A stretch of DNA of 64,000 nucleotides, from assembly GCA_029204225.1 (NCBI GenBank), contig CM055107.1:26171482-26235481 (forward strand), written 5' to 3'. Below the pieces are notes generated by a model, which was given only the letters and a program-made list of their open reading frames with translations, was not told where the DNA came from and ran no database searches. Source of the stretch: Diphasiastrum complanatum. Taxonomy: Eukaryota > Streptophyta > Lycopodiopsida > Lycopodiales > Lycopodiaceae. Below, piece by piece: positions 1-11,928 of this stretch; positions within the stretch are counted from its first letter, which is position 1; the number at the start of each line of letters is the position of its first letter. The position numbers were made by a program, and so were the translations under genes.

Positions 1-362
1 GGTGAGATATCATCACCTATATAACATGATCCATCACGGTTTTGGGAAGGTATGAGTAGCCCTAAACCTATCCCTAATGCTAATTTTGGTGGATCTTTCA
101 TCCCTACCAAGTTAGGGTTGGAATCTTGGAGATCCCTCAACAATGCAAAAATTACCAAAAATAGCTCCTATTTTTTCTCCCTTGTATCTAAGCATAATTT
201 GGACTCATTCCAAAGGTTCTAACACTTAGGTCTACTTGAGAACATCCTTATGAATGGAATCCTATGCTATTTGGCACGTGTGACAAGCCACATCATGACC
301 ATCTAACTATTTACAAGTCATATGACCAAAACTAGTCAAGCTAGAATTGTGAATTTTTAACA
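1..362 (-). repeat. 3' LTR of the first copia element (partial)
   Basis: This matches 5450-5812 with few differences and ends at the same TTTTAACA boundary. The outer 319 bases or so of this LTR lie left of the window. The adjoining plus-strand sequence CTCCTCCTC is the complement of a purine tract. Confidence 0.93.
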
Positions 363-371
363 CTCCTCCTC
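363..371 (-). other. Polypurine tract (PPT) of the first copia element
   Basis: On the minus strand this reads GAGGAGGAG immediately before the 3' LTR, the expected place for priming plus-strand DNA synthesis. The copia element at 26-30 kb has the same tract at its LTR junction (29664-29672), which supports the assignment. Confidence 0.8.
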
Positions 372-429
372 ACTATCTAGCTTGGTTCAATCATTGCTTT
401 ACTAATCACTCCAAGTGATGATCTGAACT

Positions 430-3400
430 TCATAAAAGGTGTCTTTGGAAGTGGTTTATAAGTAGATCAGCTACACATTCATTGCTTGGAACATGCTCCA
501 AAGCAATCTCCTTGGCTTGCACCATTTCTCTCACAAAGTGATGGCATATTCTCAATGTGCTTAGATCTTGCATGGAAGATTGGGTTAGATGCAAGGTGTT
601 GGGCGGATATATTGTCATTGTAGATGATTGGTGCCTCCTCTGAATCCATGGATCTTTAGTTCCACCAATAATCTCTTGATCCAAAGTACCTCCTTTGTAG
701 TGGTTGTCAAAGCTTGTACTCGGCCTCGGTTGAAGATAGAGATATAGTTTCTTGCTTTTTTGAAAGCCATGAAACCACACCTTCTCCTATGAAAGTTGAA
801 TAGGCACTTGTTGATTTTCTATCCCTCTTGTCCCTTGCAAAATCTGAATCACTAAATGCATGAAGGTTAATCACATCTCCTCTATATAGAATCCCAAAAT
901 CCAATTGTACCCGAGATGTATCTTAGAATCCTCTTAGCCTTTTTCCAATGGATATTCAATGGCTTTTGCATGGATTGGCTCAACCTACATACAGTAAAGC
1001 TAAGATCTGGTCTAGTTATAGTGATCCACATTAAGGAACCTATAAGTTTCCTAAACAAAGTGATGTCCATGAAGGATCTTTCATCATCTTCATTTGGCAC
1101 TTTTACATCTTGCTCCATTGGTGTGTCAACACTTTTGCATACTTCCATCTTAAACTTCTTCAAAAGACTTTGAGCATAGTTTACTTGACTTATAAAGATA
1201 AAATCAGACCCTCTAAGTACTTCTATGCCTAAGATGAAGTGAAGACACCCTAGATCTACCATCTTGAACTCTAAGGATAGATCTATCTTGATTTTTTCAG
1301 TACCATCAACACTATTCCACTAATGATGATGTCATCTACATAAATGAGTAAAAGTACAATGCCAACATCATCAAACTTAATGTAAAGAGTGGGATCATAT
1401 TCACTTTGAACAAAAGAAAGTGAAATAAGATAGCAATGTAGTCTTGAATTCCAAGATCTCGAGGCTTGCTTCAAGCCATAGATGCTTCTTTGGAGATGGC
1501 ATACTTTGTTCTCCATTCCATGCTTGATGAACCCTTGTGGCTGCTCCATATAGATATCCTCTTCCAAAAAACCATTCAAGAAAGCATTAGAGACATCCAT
1601 TTGACATAGAATCCATCCAAAATGTGATGCAAGTGCAATGATTAGTCTTATTGTGACCATCTTGGCCACGGGTGCAAAAGGTTCCTCATAGTCTATCCCT
1701 CTCTCTTGAGCATAACCTTTTGCAACTAATCTTGCTTTATGTTTGTTAACACTCCCATATGCATTCAACTTAAGCTTGAAGACCCACTTGCATCCTATTA
1801 CATTCCTTTGAGGTCTCTCAACAAGCAACCAAGTTTCATTCTCAATCAAGGCATCATACTCATCCAACATAGCTTTATACCATTCTTTGGAGTTCAATGC
1901 ATCTTCAACATTAGACGGTTCTTCAAAACTAGATAAAGCATAAGAAGTGGATGAGATACCCTCCACTTGCTGTCCTTTGCCTTGATATGTGAGCCTTGAT
2001 GGCTCCACTTTTGCCCTTGAAGATCTCCTTGGTGTGATAGGTGGGTTTGGTGCTTGCTCCTCCATGAGCTCCTCCTCAAAACCAAGATCTTGCTCCTCGG
2101 CCATATTCTTCTTGATTGTTGGAGCACTTGAGCCTTCTTCAAGCATATGCATATGATGTTCATCAAAGATGACATCCCTTGAAACAACAAATTTGCTCAA
2201 GGATGGGAGATAGACTTTGTAGCCCTTGCTTGAGCTTGCATATCCAAGCATGATCCCTCTTGTGGAAGATGGATCCTCCTTGGTTCTTGTTTCTAATGGC
2301 ACATGCACATAACATATACACCCAAAAACTTTCAAGTGATTAAGATTGGGTTTCTTTCCATACAACATCTCATAAGGAGTTTTGCCTTCAATTGCTTTGC
2401 AAGACACCCTATTCATCAAGTAGTTTGCACATACAAGAGACTCACCCCAAAAGGATTTGGGCAAACAAGCATCTAATCTTAAAGCCTTAGAACATTCACA
2501 TAATGTTCTATTCCTTCTTTCAGCAACTCCATTTTGTTGAGGAGTGTAAGGACAAGAAGTCTCTTTCTTGATCCCTTCCTCCTCACAAAAGGCCTTGAAC
2601 TCATTGGAGATGAATTCTCCACCATTGTCACTTCTAAGAATCTTGATGCTATGATTATGATGCTTTTTCACAAACAACTTGAACTTTACAAAAGTATCAA
2701 ATACTTGAGACTTGAAGGAAAGTAAGAACACCCAACAATATCTTGAGTAGTCATCAATGAAGGTTAAAAACATGGATGAACCTCCATTAGATTTGGTGCT
2801 AGCAATGTGCACATCCGAGTGTATGAGTTCAAGAGGATGAGATGACTTTGTGATGGAGTTAGGAAACACCTTCTTATGTGCCTTGGATAAGGCACAAGCT
2901 TCACAAACCTTGTCTTCCTTCCCAATAGACCTTGGTAGGCCTAAAGCATACTCCTCCTTGATCATAGCCTCCATGGAACCCGAGTTGACATGTCCAAGTC
3001 TTTTGTGCCATAAAGTAAAGGTAGATATCTTGCTCTTCTCGGCCAACATGACAACATTAGTATCCACAAATGCATCCAGCTTATAAAGTTTGCCAAGTCT
3101 AGTGCCATTAGCCACTATCTTACCCTTCTTCTTGATGAAACATTCATTTGAAGCAAAGTCAAAATTGAAACCATTGTCTACCATTTGGCCAACACTTAGT
3201 AGATTCTTTGTTATTGTAGGAATGTACAAAACACCTTCTATGTTGATCTTTTTGGAAGATCCTAAGCAAAGGGGAATGCCACCAACTCCTTCAATCTTAC
3301 AAGCTTCATCATTTGCTGTATAGATAGACTTTATAGGTCCATCATAAGATAAGAGAGAAGAGAAAAACTCCCTTTTACTAGTCATGTGTGAACTAGCACC

Positions 3401-4345
3401 CGAGTCAATCCACCAAGGATCTTCTCCTTTGAAGCTTGTTGAAGAAAATATGGACATCATGAGAGAGTCCTCATGTGAACTCTCCTCCTCCTCCTCTTTT
3501 CTCATGTTGGCTTGGCTTTGATCTTGCTTCCTCTTGAAGCATTCCGAGGCATAATTCCCCATCTTGCTACAATAGTAGCACTTCACCTTTGATTTGTCCT
3601 TCTTGACTTTGGTGGTTGATGGAGATGCCTTTGGGGGTCCTTCTTGATCCTCAAGCTTTGTAGACTTCTTGAATGTTGATCCTTTGCCTTTGGACTTGCC
3701 TTTGCCTTTGGTGAAGAGAGCTTGGTCATCTCCACCTTGGATGGAAAGCCTATTCATCCTCTCTTGCATTTGGCTCCTTCTTGATTCCTCGACCATGAGT
3801 GTGCCTTGGAGTTCTTCAAGTATGGGTAGCTTACCCATAATTGCATATCCCTGAACCAAATTGTCAAATTCAAAGCTTAGTCCATTCAATATGAGTTGAA
3901 CAAGCTCTTCATCCTTGATAGGGTCACCTATAAAGGCTAGCTCTTTGTTCAGTTCCTTTACTCTTAGGACAAAAGTATGTGCACTCTCTCCTTTCTTTTG
4001 ATAACTTCTATAGATTTGATTCTTCAAAGCTAACATTCTAGTTTGGTTCTTGGATTCATAGACCTTTTGCAAAGTCTCCCAAGCATCTTGAGCTGAAGTG
4101 CAATCTCCTACCTCTCTTAAGAGTTCATTTGCAACATTCATTTTTATGCAATGTAGTGCAACATTGCACCTCTTGATGTATTTGGCTTTTTCTTGAGGAT
4201 GAATAGGTTCACCCTCCTTACCATTTACAATTTCCATCAGATCTTGCATGATCATGATAGATTCCATTCTAACTTTCCATATGGAATAGTTAGTTTTGTT
4301 GAGCCTTTCATTAGTATCCAAAAGATATGCATTTATAGATGCCAT
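430..4345 (-). pseudogene. copia gag-pol polyprotein, C-terminal part frameshifted
   Basis: The first 1020 codons (4345 down to 1283) are open. Gag covers about residues 1-250 and starts with a NYSIWK-type UBN2/DUF4219 region. A zinc knuckle is at 256-269, a protease DSGA at 314-317, the integrase HHCC zinc site at H447/H452/C481/C484, and the integrase core D511, D573, E609 (35 residues between the last two). RT spans about 846-1020 with YVDD at 1002-1005. After that the frame shifts near 1262-1283, again near 890, and again near 770. RT C-terminal and RNase H pieces continue in other frames down to about 430 (HHFVRE and VADLL motifs), so full-length RT-RNase H cannot be made. The knuckle has Asn where the zinc-binding His normally sits. 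The ATG at 4345 is the first in frame after the leader. The element is probably recent but dead. Confidence 0.93.
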
Positions 4346-5118
4346 CTAGTCTCCTAATCAAGGACTTGACACAAATGAAGGTTACTTATATTGATTTGAT
4401 TGAAGGTCTACCTTATCCCACTTCTTAGGGACCTGAAAAGATCAGTAATAGACTTCCTATAAAGATCTAAGAATGATCTCTAACAAAATCAAATCATAGA
4501 ATACTAGAAACAATGCACTTGCTTGATTGAAGTAGACAATACTAGTAGGATTGCCCCTCTTTCTATAAAGAACATTAAAGCTTCCAAATGATCTGATCAA
4601 GAGTGAATTTCAGCAACCTAATATACTTCCAAAATCACTTGTAAAAGATCTAAATGGAACTTAATGAGGATGCAACACAATCTACTATCCAATCACAAGC
4701 AAAAAATGATCAAAATTGATGAAAAATTGATCTAATTTGGTGCATAAGTCAAGCAATGGTTGGACTGAACCTAAATCACTTTAGGAGGTTTCTACTACAC
4801 CTTAGAACAGCCTTGAGGAGTCCCCAAAACTTTTATCTTCCCTCTCCTTGAATGCTAGAAAGCCTCCTCTATGAAATCACCTCCAAAACTTGCTTAGAAA
4901 TCAATGCTTGGAGCAAGCAAAACTTGCTATCTTGGTAATGTGAATTGAATTCAACTTTGCCTCTAGTTTTAGACACCTAAACACCTGCAAATGAAGTCAC
5001 ACAACACCAATCTCCAATGTATTTGACTCACTTTGAGTTCTAGAATCAATACTAGATGCTAAGATCCAATCTACACAAGATTTAGATCAAAAATTGTGAT
5101 CAAATTGAATGAAAACCA

Positions 5119-5130
5119 AGGATGATACCA
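5119..5130 (-). other. Primer-binding site of the first copia element
   Basis: The minus strand reads TGGTATCATCC directly after the LTR end. The first eight bases match the usual copia site TGGTATCAGAGC, complementary to initiator tRNA-Met; the remainder has diverged. Confidence 0.75.
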
Positions 5131-5812
5131 TGTAAAAATTACAGCAAATAAGGATCCTAAAACACTAGAAATGATGAGGGAAACAATAGATTATGATTTC
5201 ATAAGATTAGCACAAGTTGAACCATCAAAATCCATCAAAAATCTATGCTTGAACCTCACTAAATGGCCCAAATCCTTGAAGAAGGCTTCACACGTGTGAA
5301 AGTACGGCCTCCCACAGTCTGAGTACTGTACACCAAACCTACATTCAATCCTATAATCATTAGTAATCACAAGTACTCAAACAATTATGAACATAGAGAG
5401 CAATTGCACCATTATGAGAGAAAAAACATGAAATTGCTTGATTGATTTTGGTGAGATATCATCACCTATATATACATGATCCATCACGGTTTTGGGCAGG
5501 TATGAGTAGCCCTAAACCTATCCCTAATGCTAATTTTGGTGGATCTTTCATCCCTACCAAGTTAGGGTTGGAATCTTGGAGATCCCTCAACAATGCAAAA
5601 ATTACCAAAAATAGCTCCTATTTTTTCTCCCTTGTATCTAAGCATAATTTGGACTCATTCCAAAGGTTCTAACACTTAGGTCTACTTGAGAACATCCTTA
5701 TGAATGGAATCCTATGCTATTTGGCACGTGTGACAAGCCACATCATGACCATCTAACTATTTACAAGTCATATGACCAAAACTAGTCAAGCTAGAATTGT
5801 GAATTTTTAACA
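5131..5812 (-). repeat. 5' LTR of the first copia element (682 bp)
   Basis: The LTR begins TG at 5131 next to the primer-binding site and ends CA at 5812. Its right half is repeated at 1-362. It contains a CACACGTGTG palindrome and presumably the promoter of the element, though I could not place a convincing TATA box. Confidence 0.9.
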
Positions 5813-5813
5813 C

Positions 5814-8549
5814 CAACTGTCTGATCTAGAGACTTTATTACGCAAATACACGGATGTATTTGCATGGAATTATATCGAGATGAAAGGAATCCCCCCTGAA
5901 ATAGTAGTACATCGAATTCCTCTAGAAGACAATGTTAAGCCCGTTAGAGCTAAACCTTACCACAGTAACCCAGTCTATCGTGAGAGGATCGACGAAGATA
6001 TTAAGAAATTGCTGGAGGTTGGCTTCATTTATGAAGTCTAACATACTGATTGGGTATCACCCATTGTGGTTGTACCCAAGAAAAATGGCAAGCTTCGTAT
6101 CTGTATTGACCTCAAGAACCTTGATGCGGTTACGAAGAAAGACCATTTTCTCTTGCCCCTAACAACCCAAATATTAGAGGAAATGGCAGGAGCTGAAGCT
6201 TTCAGCTTCTTGGATGGGTTCAGCGGCTATTTCCTTGTTCAAATAGCCCCTGAAGATAAGCATAAAATGACTTTTGCCACAGAGAGCGGCGTTTATGCTT
6301 ATAACGTTATGCCTTTTGGCTTATGTAACCCTCCCTCAACATTCCAACGGGTCATGCAACTGACCTTTCAAGATTTGTTACATCGGGTCGTGGAGATTTA
6401 TCTCGACGATCTAGGTGTACATTCTTCTGCTGCTACGCACCTAGACGCCTTGGAGAAAATCGTCATTCGCTATCGTAGGTTCAGCATCTCACTGAACCTT
6501 GATAAATGCCAAATATGGGTCACCCATGGGGTTGTACTCGGGCATATAATATCAAAGGACGGTATTTCTACCGACCCGTCAAAAATCAAGGTTATCGTGG
6601 ACATGCCCCTACCTGCAACAGTGAAGGAAGTATATGTCTTCCTCGGTCAAACCAACTACTATCACATGTTTATAATCGACTATGCCGGCAAGGCATGTCT
6701 CGTTTATTTAGTTGTGGCAGATCCTCACTGGACCGAAGAACAAATTAAGGCCTTTGAGGAGTTGAAGACAGCACTCACAACGGCTCCCATACTCCGCTCG
6801 CCAGATTACACGACAGAATTCCATGTGCATATTGACGCAAATAAATATGCCATTGGGGGTCTTCTTGCACAACCAGGCGAGTATGGCAAGAACTTTCCCA
6901 TACGTTTCTTAAGCAGGCAACTGGTGCCTGCTGGAGTAAACTATACTACTATCGAGGGAGAAGCATTGGCAATGGTCTGTGCAGTACAACAACTACGACA
7001 TTATTTATTAGGCCAGACCTTTGCTTTCTACACAGACCATCAAGCACTCCTATATATCGTTAATAAGTCCTGTAAGACGGGACGAATAGCTCGATGGCTA
7101 CTAATTTTGGAAGAATTTAATTTCCGTATAGTCGTTCGGAAAGGGTCCCAACATTTCATGGCGGATCACCTTTCCAGACTACCAAGTGCTGAAAAAGCAA
7201 CTGCACCAGTCAACGATGATCTTCATGATGCATGCCTTTTTCAGATCGATGCCACACCCCTATGGGCTGAGGAAATCACTCAGTTCCTCACAACAGGCCG
7301 ACTAAAAGAAGGCCTGTGTACAACGGAAATTTTTTTTTTAATAAAAGCAGCGCCCTTTCAGTTAATTGCGGGACAACTTTACAAAAGGGGCGTTGACGGC
7401 ATTATTCGACAATGTGCCTATGAATCTGAGATACGACCGATAATATCCCAGGCTCATGAGGGCATCCGAGGTGGCCACTTTTCTGCTAAAACCATAGTGA
7501 GAATTATCCTTCGAGCAGGATTGTGGTGGCCATCTTTGTTTAAAGACATGTTTGTTGTCATTAAAGCATGTGATGTCTGTCAAAGAGCAAAGCAAAATAC
7601 CAAAGCAGATTTCACACCATTGACTCCCATTACAGAAGGCGAAGCCTTCCGTAAGTGGGAGATTGACTTTGTTGGACCCATCAGTCCAACAGCCAAACAT
7701 ACCCAAGCTCGATACATCCTCATAGCCACAGATTACGCCACTAAGTGGGTAGAGGCCCGAGCAACGAAGGACGCCAACGCAAAAACAGTTGCACATTTTC
7801 TTTACGAAAACATTATTACCCATTTTGGCTGTCCCATGGAGCTTGTTAGTGATCGTGGCACACATTTTTTAAATGCTGTCGTAGATAATCTCCTACGCCA
7901 TTACCTTGTCGTTCATAGAAAAAGTACACCGTACTATCCTAGGTGTAATGGCTAGGTTGAATCAACTAACAAGACGATCTGTAAGATTCTAACCAAGATA
8001 GTTGAAACCAGTCACTCTGATTGGGAAACAAAACTTTTCTCAGCTATCTGGGCTTACCGCACCACCCCAAAGAAAGCCACTAGGTGGGTAACCCCTTTCC
8101 ACTTAGTATACGGTCAAGAAGCAGTAATGCCCGTAGAATTCATAATACCTTCGCTACGAGTTACGGAGGCTTTTTCAACAGATCTCTATGAAAAAGCTTC
8201 CATCTAACAACGAGTCAAAACTAGACTATTTACACTAGTCCAGTTATGCGAGACAAGACTAATATCTTATCACGCACAACTAGTTAACAAACGACGCCAA
8301 AAAGTCTGGCATGACCGTCACCTGCGCAATAAAGATATATATTTAGGTGACCAAGTACTTCTTTATACATCAAAGAAGCACCCTGGCCAGTTGAAGTTCA
8401 GAAGTGAAGGGCCACATGTTATTAACAAAATATTTTCTAATGGTGCAGTCCAGTTACAAACACTTGACGGGACACTCCTAGACACTGTCGTAAACGGTGG
8501 TCGTCTACGGCGGTGCTACAAAGAGTTGTTCTTTGTTGACCCAATCTAG
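5814..8549 (+). pseudogene. Ty3/gypsy pol remnant (RT-RNase H-integrase), 5' part cut off by the copia insertion
   Basis: One reading frame runs from 5814 to the stop at 8547-8549, with in-frame stops at 6039 (TAA), 7953 (TAG) and 8205 (TAA) and no frameshift. It starts mid-protein in the RT N-terminus (a DVFAW motif typical of plant gypsy). RT follows with VSPIVVVPKKNGKLR and YLDD, then RNase H (YTDHQALLY), then integrase with an HHCC zinc region near 7450-7600 and core motifs IDFVGP and SDRGTHF. The catalytic Glu region follows the 7953 stop, and the integrase C-terminal part reaches GGRLRRCYKELF. RT-before-integrase order marks Ty3/gypsy. Gag and protease should lie left of the window beyond the copia insertion. 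All three stops could be C-to-T changes at CAA or CAG codons. Confidence 0.93.
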
Positions 8550-8931
8550 GATCTTTTCCTCTTTTTTTTTTTTAATTATATTATTTCCTTTCCTTGTACA
8601 TCTTGCCTATTGTTCACCTCGTTCCTTGTTTATACTTCATATCATTACTTATGTACATTCTATGCATTTTTTTTCTTTCTTTTTTTTCTTTCTTTTGTTC
8701 ATACTCATGGGTCATGGGTGTTCTAGATCGACAAATGATCGGCTACTCCTTAAGAAATCATTCTCACACTTTGGCCACCTCATCTCTGTCTCACTGATAT
8801 CTCAGGGTAACCAACATTTCTCGAGATACACCTCTTTTATAAGAACTTCTACTGTGAGCTACAGTCCTATTTTCCTTGGGGTTCTTCACTTGCATCAAAC
8901 AGATCCATTTATGCATCATGACAGTTCTGTT
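8550..8931. other. Non-coding T-rich stretch downstream of gypsy pol
   Basis: Contains a T-rich tract (8561-8574) and pyrimidine-rich sequence. This is probably the 3' untranslated part of the gypsy element. I found no LTR boundary or gene. Confidence 0.5.
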
Positions 8932-9276
8932 AGATCTCGACCGAAGCGGTTTAGTCAGATCTCCACCGAAGTAGTCCCTTCAGATCTCACCGGAGCCTTC
9001 CTTTGAATCTCGACCGGAGCAGTTTCGTGAGATCTCAACCGAAGTAGTCCCTTCAGATCTCGACCGGAGCCTTTCTTCAAATCTCGACCGGAGCAGTTTT
9101 GTGAGATCTCAACCGAAGCAGTTCCTTCAGATCTCGATCAAAGCAGTTCTGTGAGATCTCAACCGAAGCAGTTCCTTCAGATCTCGACCGAAGCAGTTCC
9201 TTCATATCTCGACTGAAGCAGTTCCTTCATATCTCGACCGAAGCAGTCCCTTCAGATCTCGACCGGAGCCTTCCAC
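8932..9276 (+). repeat. 25-bp minisatellite, about 14 copies
   Basis: The array is made of units of the type AGATCTCGACCGAAGCAGTT plus CCTTC. The period stays near 25 bp, with alternating variants (CCGAAGCAGTT / CCGGAGCC; TCTGTG or CCCTTC endings). The array lies directly between gypsy pol and a fragment of a non-autonomous LTR element. No spacer diversity of CRISPR type is present; it is a simple tandem repeat. Confidence 0.92.
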
Positions 9277-9842
9277 TCTCTGGACTTCGCTAGAACCGAT
9301 CAAAGATTTTCAGCCATAGGAACTTGGCACCGGCTGGATTCTGGTCACAGTGGCGTTGGGAGCGGCGCCGGGAGCAGCAGGGGCGTGGTTGGCGCCAGAA
9401 GTAAAGCTTGTAAAGATAGCTTTACAACATCCACCCCACCTTTATAAAATCTGATGTCCTCATCAGATGTCAGATTAAAGTAAAGGTGTCTCCCAATTAA
9501 AATAACTATACATTTAAGCTACTTGGCACAGTACTCAATTTACTGGCCACTTTTTATTAACATTGAAGGTGGCACACCACAAGTCAGAGGCTCAACTCTT
9601 TGTACTGAGAAATTACTTAACTTGAAAATATCACTGTCTGGAAAAAGCGTAGGTTTTATATCGCTTTCGTAAAACCCAAGAACCTTATTAACTGGTGATA
9701 GAGGCCTTTCTGTGAAATGTTCGCCCCTGTCGCTTCTGACTTCTGACATTGGAATTCCTTTGAGCTCCTGATTTGTCCTTGATGCACTTTGTGTTGAGCT
9801 CCCTGAGCTCCAGATTTAATCAATTCCGCACAGGTATCAGGG
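9277..9842 (-). mobile_element. Fragment of the non-autonomous LTR (LARD-like) family
   Basis: This is colinear with 36570-37175 in the complete element. 9277-9429 is the terminal part of the LTR (ending CTTTACAACA), and 9430-9842 is the internal region starting with the same purine-tract complement CCACCCCACC. The match stops abruptly near 9842. The many small differences show an older copy than the one at 35.5-40.6 kb. The copy proves that LTR end and internal region are joined the same way elsewhere, so this is a real repeat family. Confidence 0.85.
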
Positions 9843-9979
9843 CTATCAACGAGACCATTTCACAAGTTGAGGCCGACATCGAGAGATTGATTGTAGATCA
9901 GCATATTGTTTTTGACCGTGTAGTACGTGACCACGTTGTATGAAGAGTGGGTGGAGTCTCTTTTGTAGATGGTCCAGAT

Positions 9980-10707
9980 TGTGAAGTTTTTAGCACGTGT
10001 GAACTTCACTACACATCCTATAGGATCTTACTAAGGTGTTGTGATTGCACAAGATTGATTAGAGAACAGTATACTTGAAAAATCTATGGCAAGAGCACAA
10101 TGGCATACATCTGATGAAAAAAACTAACTTCTCACTATGAGAATTGAATGTCAAAAATAATTCTAAGTGTTTAGTATGGGAAAAAGAGGCTGCTCTCGGG
10201 TAGAGAGAGAAAATCAAGCATAGAAAACCCAGGTAGAGAGAGAATGAGTTTAAAACACCAAAATCTCAATATTCACAATATGGCAAAACATGCCCAGCTT
10301 TTCCTACATGAGAGAGACTCGAATTCCTACAGTGGAGTTGCATGGAAAGTCCACTTAACTGAACTAATTTACCTACTAGAGATCCACATGTGTAACTTCA
10401 TGCATGTATGTTGCATGTACTACATGTCAACTCATAAAACTGCCTAGACATGTGTAGATCACATAAACTACTTTGCATGTTGCATGCACTGATTGCATGT
10501 GGCTTGCATGCATATAGTATGACTTTGCATGTTATCTAAACTACTGCATGTCATCAAAATTGAATCTACCTAACTCAAATTCGACCTATACTATAAGGTT
10601 ATGTGCTCAATTCACATACCTTTTATGTACAACATGAAATTTAGTGGAAATAACCATGGACATGGCCCCAAACTCTAGATAGAAAGATAATATTTTAAGA
10701 ATCTTCA
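9980..10707 (-). repeat. Probable 3' LTR of a decayed copia element
   Basis: Starts TGTGAAG and ends CTTCA, just left of a CTCCTCCG stretch that is the complement of a purine tract. Segments such as CTCTCGGGTAGAGAGAG and the CACGTGTG motif resemble the reverse complement of the LTRs at 29673-30394 and 42990-43681. The boundaries are tentative. Confidence 0.55.
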
Positions 10708-10764
10708 AACTCCTCCGTAAAATTTATGTTCCTATCAACATAGAATTCGAAATTAGGCCAAGGT

Positions 10765-11070
10765 TAGACCTCATCTTATAAACACATTCTTGAGTAGTGG
10801 CTTGGTGAGAAGATCTACAACACAATTTGTAGAATTAACATGCTCCAGTGAGATCTCTCTCCCAATGACTTTTTCTCTTACAAAATGATGAGCTACTTCA
10901 ATGTGTTTGCTCCTTGCATGGAAAACTGGTTATTTGCAAGAGCTTGAGCAGAAATATTGTCATTCTTGATAATTGAAAGATCTTCATCTGCATAACACTT
11001 TAGCTCCAAAAGTAGTCTTTGATCCATAGAATCTCTTTTGTTGTGGTTGTAAGCGATTTGAGGATGAGCG
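10765..11070 (-). pseudogene. copia RNase H C-terminal remnant
   Basis: Minus-strand translation in shifting frames gives DNISAQALANN, KHIEVAHHFVRE and VVDLLTKP, the standard end of a copia polyprotein. It is broken by frameshifts. It belongs with the LTR to its left; the rest of the element is missing. Confidence 0.8.
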
Positions 11071-11589
11071 CGCAATGGCAATCATCGTTTCGTCCATAAG
11101 TAGCAGCACCCAAGCAGCTCAACTAATGCATCTGAAGGGGAGAAAACCTTCACCACAGTCAAATAGGATTCCATAGAGGGCATAGATTGAGAAGCTAATT
11201 TTCTTAAATTGGTTTCCTTTTGGCTTACTTATTTGAAACCATTCTGTGCTATTGAGCATATTCATTGCATATTGTCACAAATTTGTTCCCTCACAATTTA
11301 CAGTAACTCAAATGATTAAATGTAAAAGCTTCAGAAGTTGCATACTTGAAAAACAATGAGAAGTTTGCAAGATTGATTCTCTGGACCACGAACTCTTTCT
11401 TAGCCTGTAGAGGAAAATAAGTTGTTATACTACAAAAGGTCATTAATACATACCTCATTCCCAAAAAATGATTGATGTGGCTTTGCTCTCCCAACTTGCA
11501 TGCATAAAATAGATGATCCATTGAAGCTTTTCAAACTGGTTACATGTGTGATCTCTAAGCATGAAGGATGCATGGCTAGGGAACAATTG
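11071..11589. other. Stretch without a recognised gene
   Basis: AT-rich sequence. Short open stretches on the minus strand (11291-11724) are mirror frames of the neighbouring copia remnant or have no recognisable content. I see nothing specific here. Confidence 0.5.
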
Positions 11590-11905
11590 ACAAACCAAGA
11601 AGTTTGGCATTGGGCCATCCAACTTCAAATCTTTGGAGGTAATGGCAAAGAAAGAGCATGTTGTTGGCCTCCCTAAAAGTCTAATTGCAAACAATAGTGT
11701 TTGTGAACATTGTGCCTTGTCCAAATCTCATAGACTTGCTTATTCTAGATCTACCTCTAGATCTAAAGAAGTTTTTCAACTTTTTTCATTCTGACATTCA
11801 TTCTTCTAGTACAACTAGCAAAGGTGGGCAAAGATGTATGCAACTTTCATTGATGAATTTAGTAGGTATACTTGGGTCTATCTTCTTAAAACCATAAGCA
11901 AGAAG
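11590..11905 (+). pseudogene. copia integrase remnant (zinc region and start of core)
   Basis: Plus-strand pieces read GHPNFKSLEV-like sequence, then NNSVCEHCALSKSHR (the CxxC half of the integrase zinc site), then FHSDIHSS and FIDEFSRYTWVYLL of the catalytic core. At least two frameshifts separate these blocks. The homology stops at about 11905, before the second catalytic Asp. It is opposite in orientation to the copia remnants on both sides, so it is a separate insertion. Confidence 0.82.
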
Positions 11906-11928
11906 CAAACAGCAGTGGAAGGTAGAAG

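Larger units (their letters stand above)
1..5812 (-). mobile_element. Ty1/copia LTR retrotransposon, nearly complete, left end outside window
   Basis: Bases 1-362 and 5450-5812 are the same sequence in the same orientation, apart from scattered substitutions and a 1-base indel, and flank a minus-strand gag-pol gene. Read on the minus strand, the order is 5' LTR (5812 to 5131), primer-binding site, about 0.8 kb of leader, gag-protease-integrase-RT-RNase H, a purine tract, then the 3' LTR, which runs off the window at base 1. This integrase-before-RT order is diagnostic of copia. The right LTR ends in CA at 5812, and the next base continues a gypsy pol gene in frame, so this element landed inside an older gypsy element. 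The target-site duplication cannot be checked because the left flank is missing; the right flank is CCAAC. Confidence 0.95.

Noticed and set aside
7362-7865. 167-codon minus-strand ORF with many Cys residues
   Set aside because: It is the complement of the gypsy RNase H-integrase region, whose plus-strand frame has clear domain motifs.
8932-9276. Possible CRISPR-like array
   Set aside because: The whole unit repeats with point variants and there are no unique spacers; the context is a plant retroelement.
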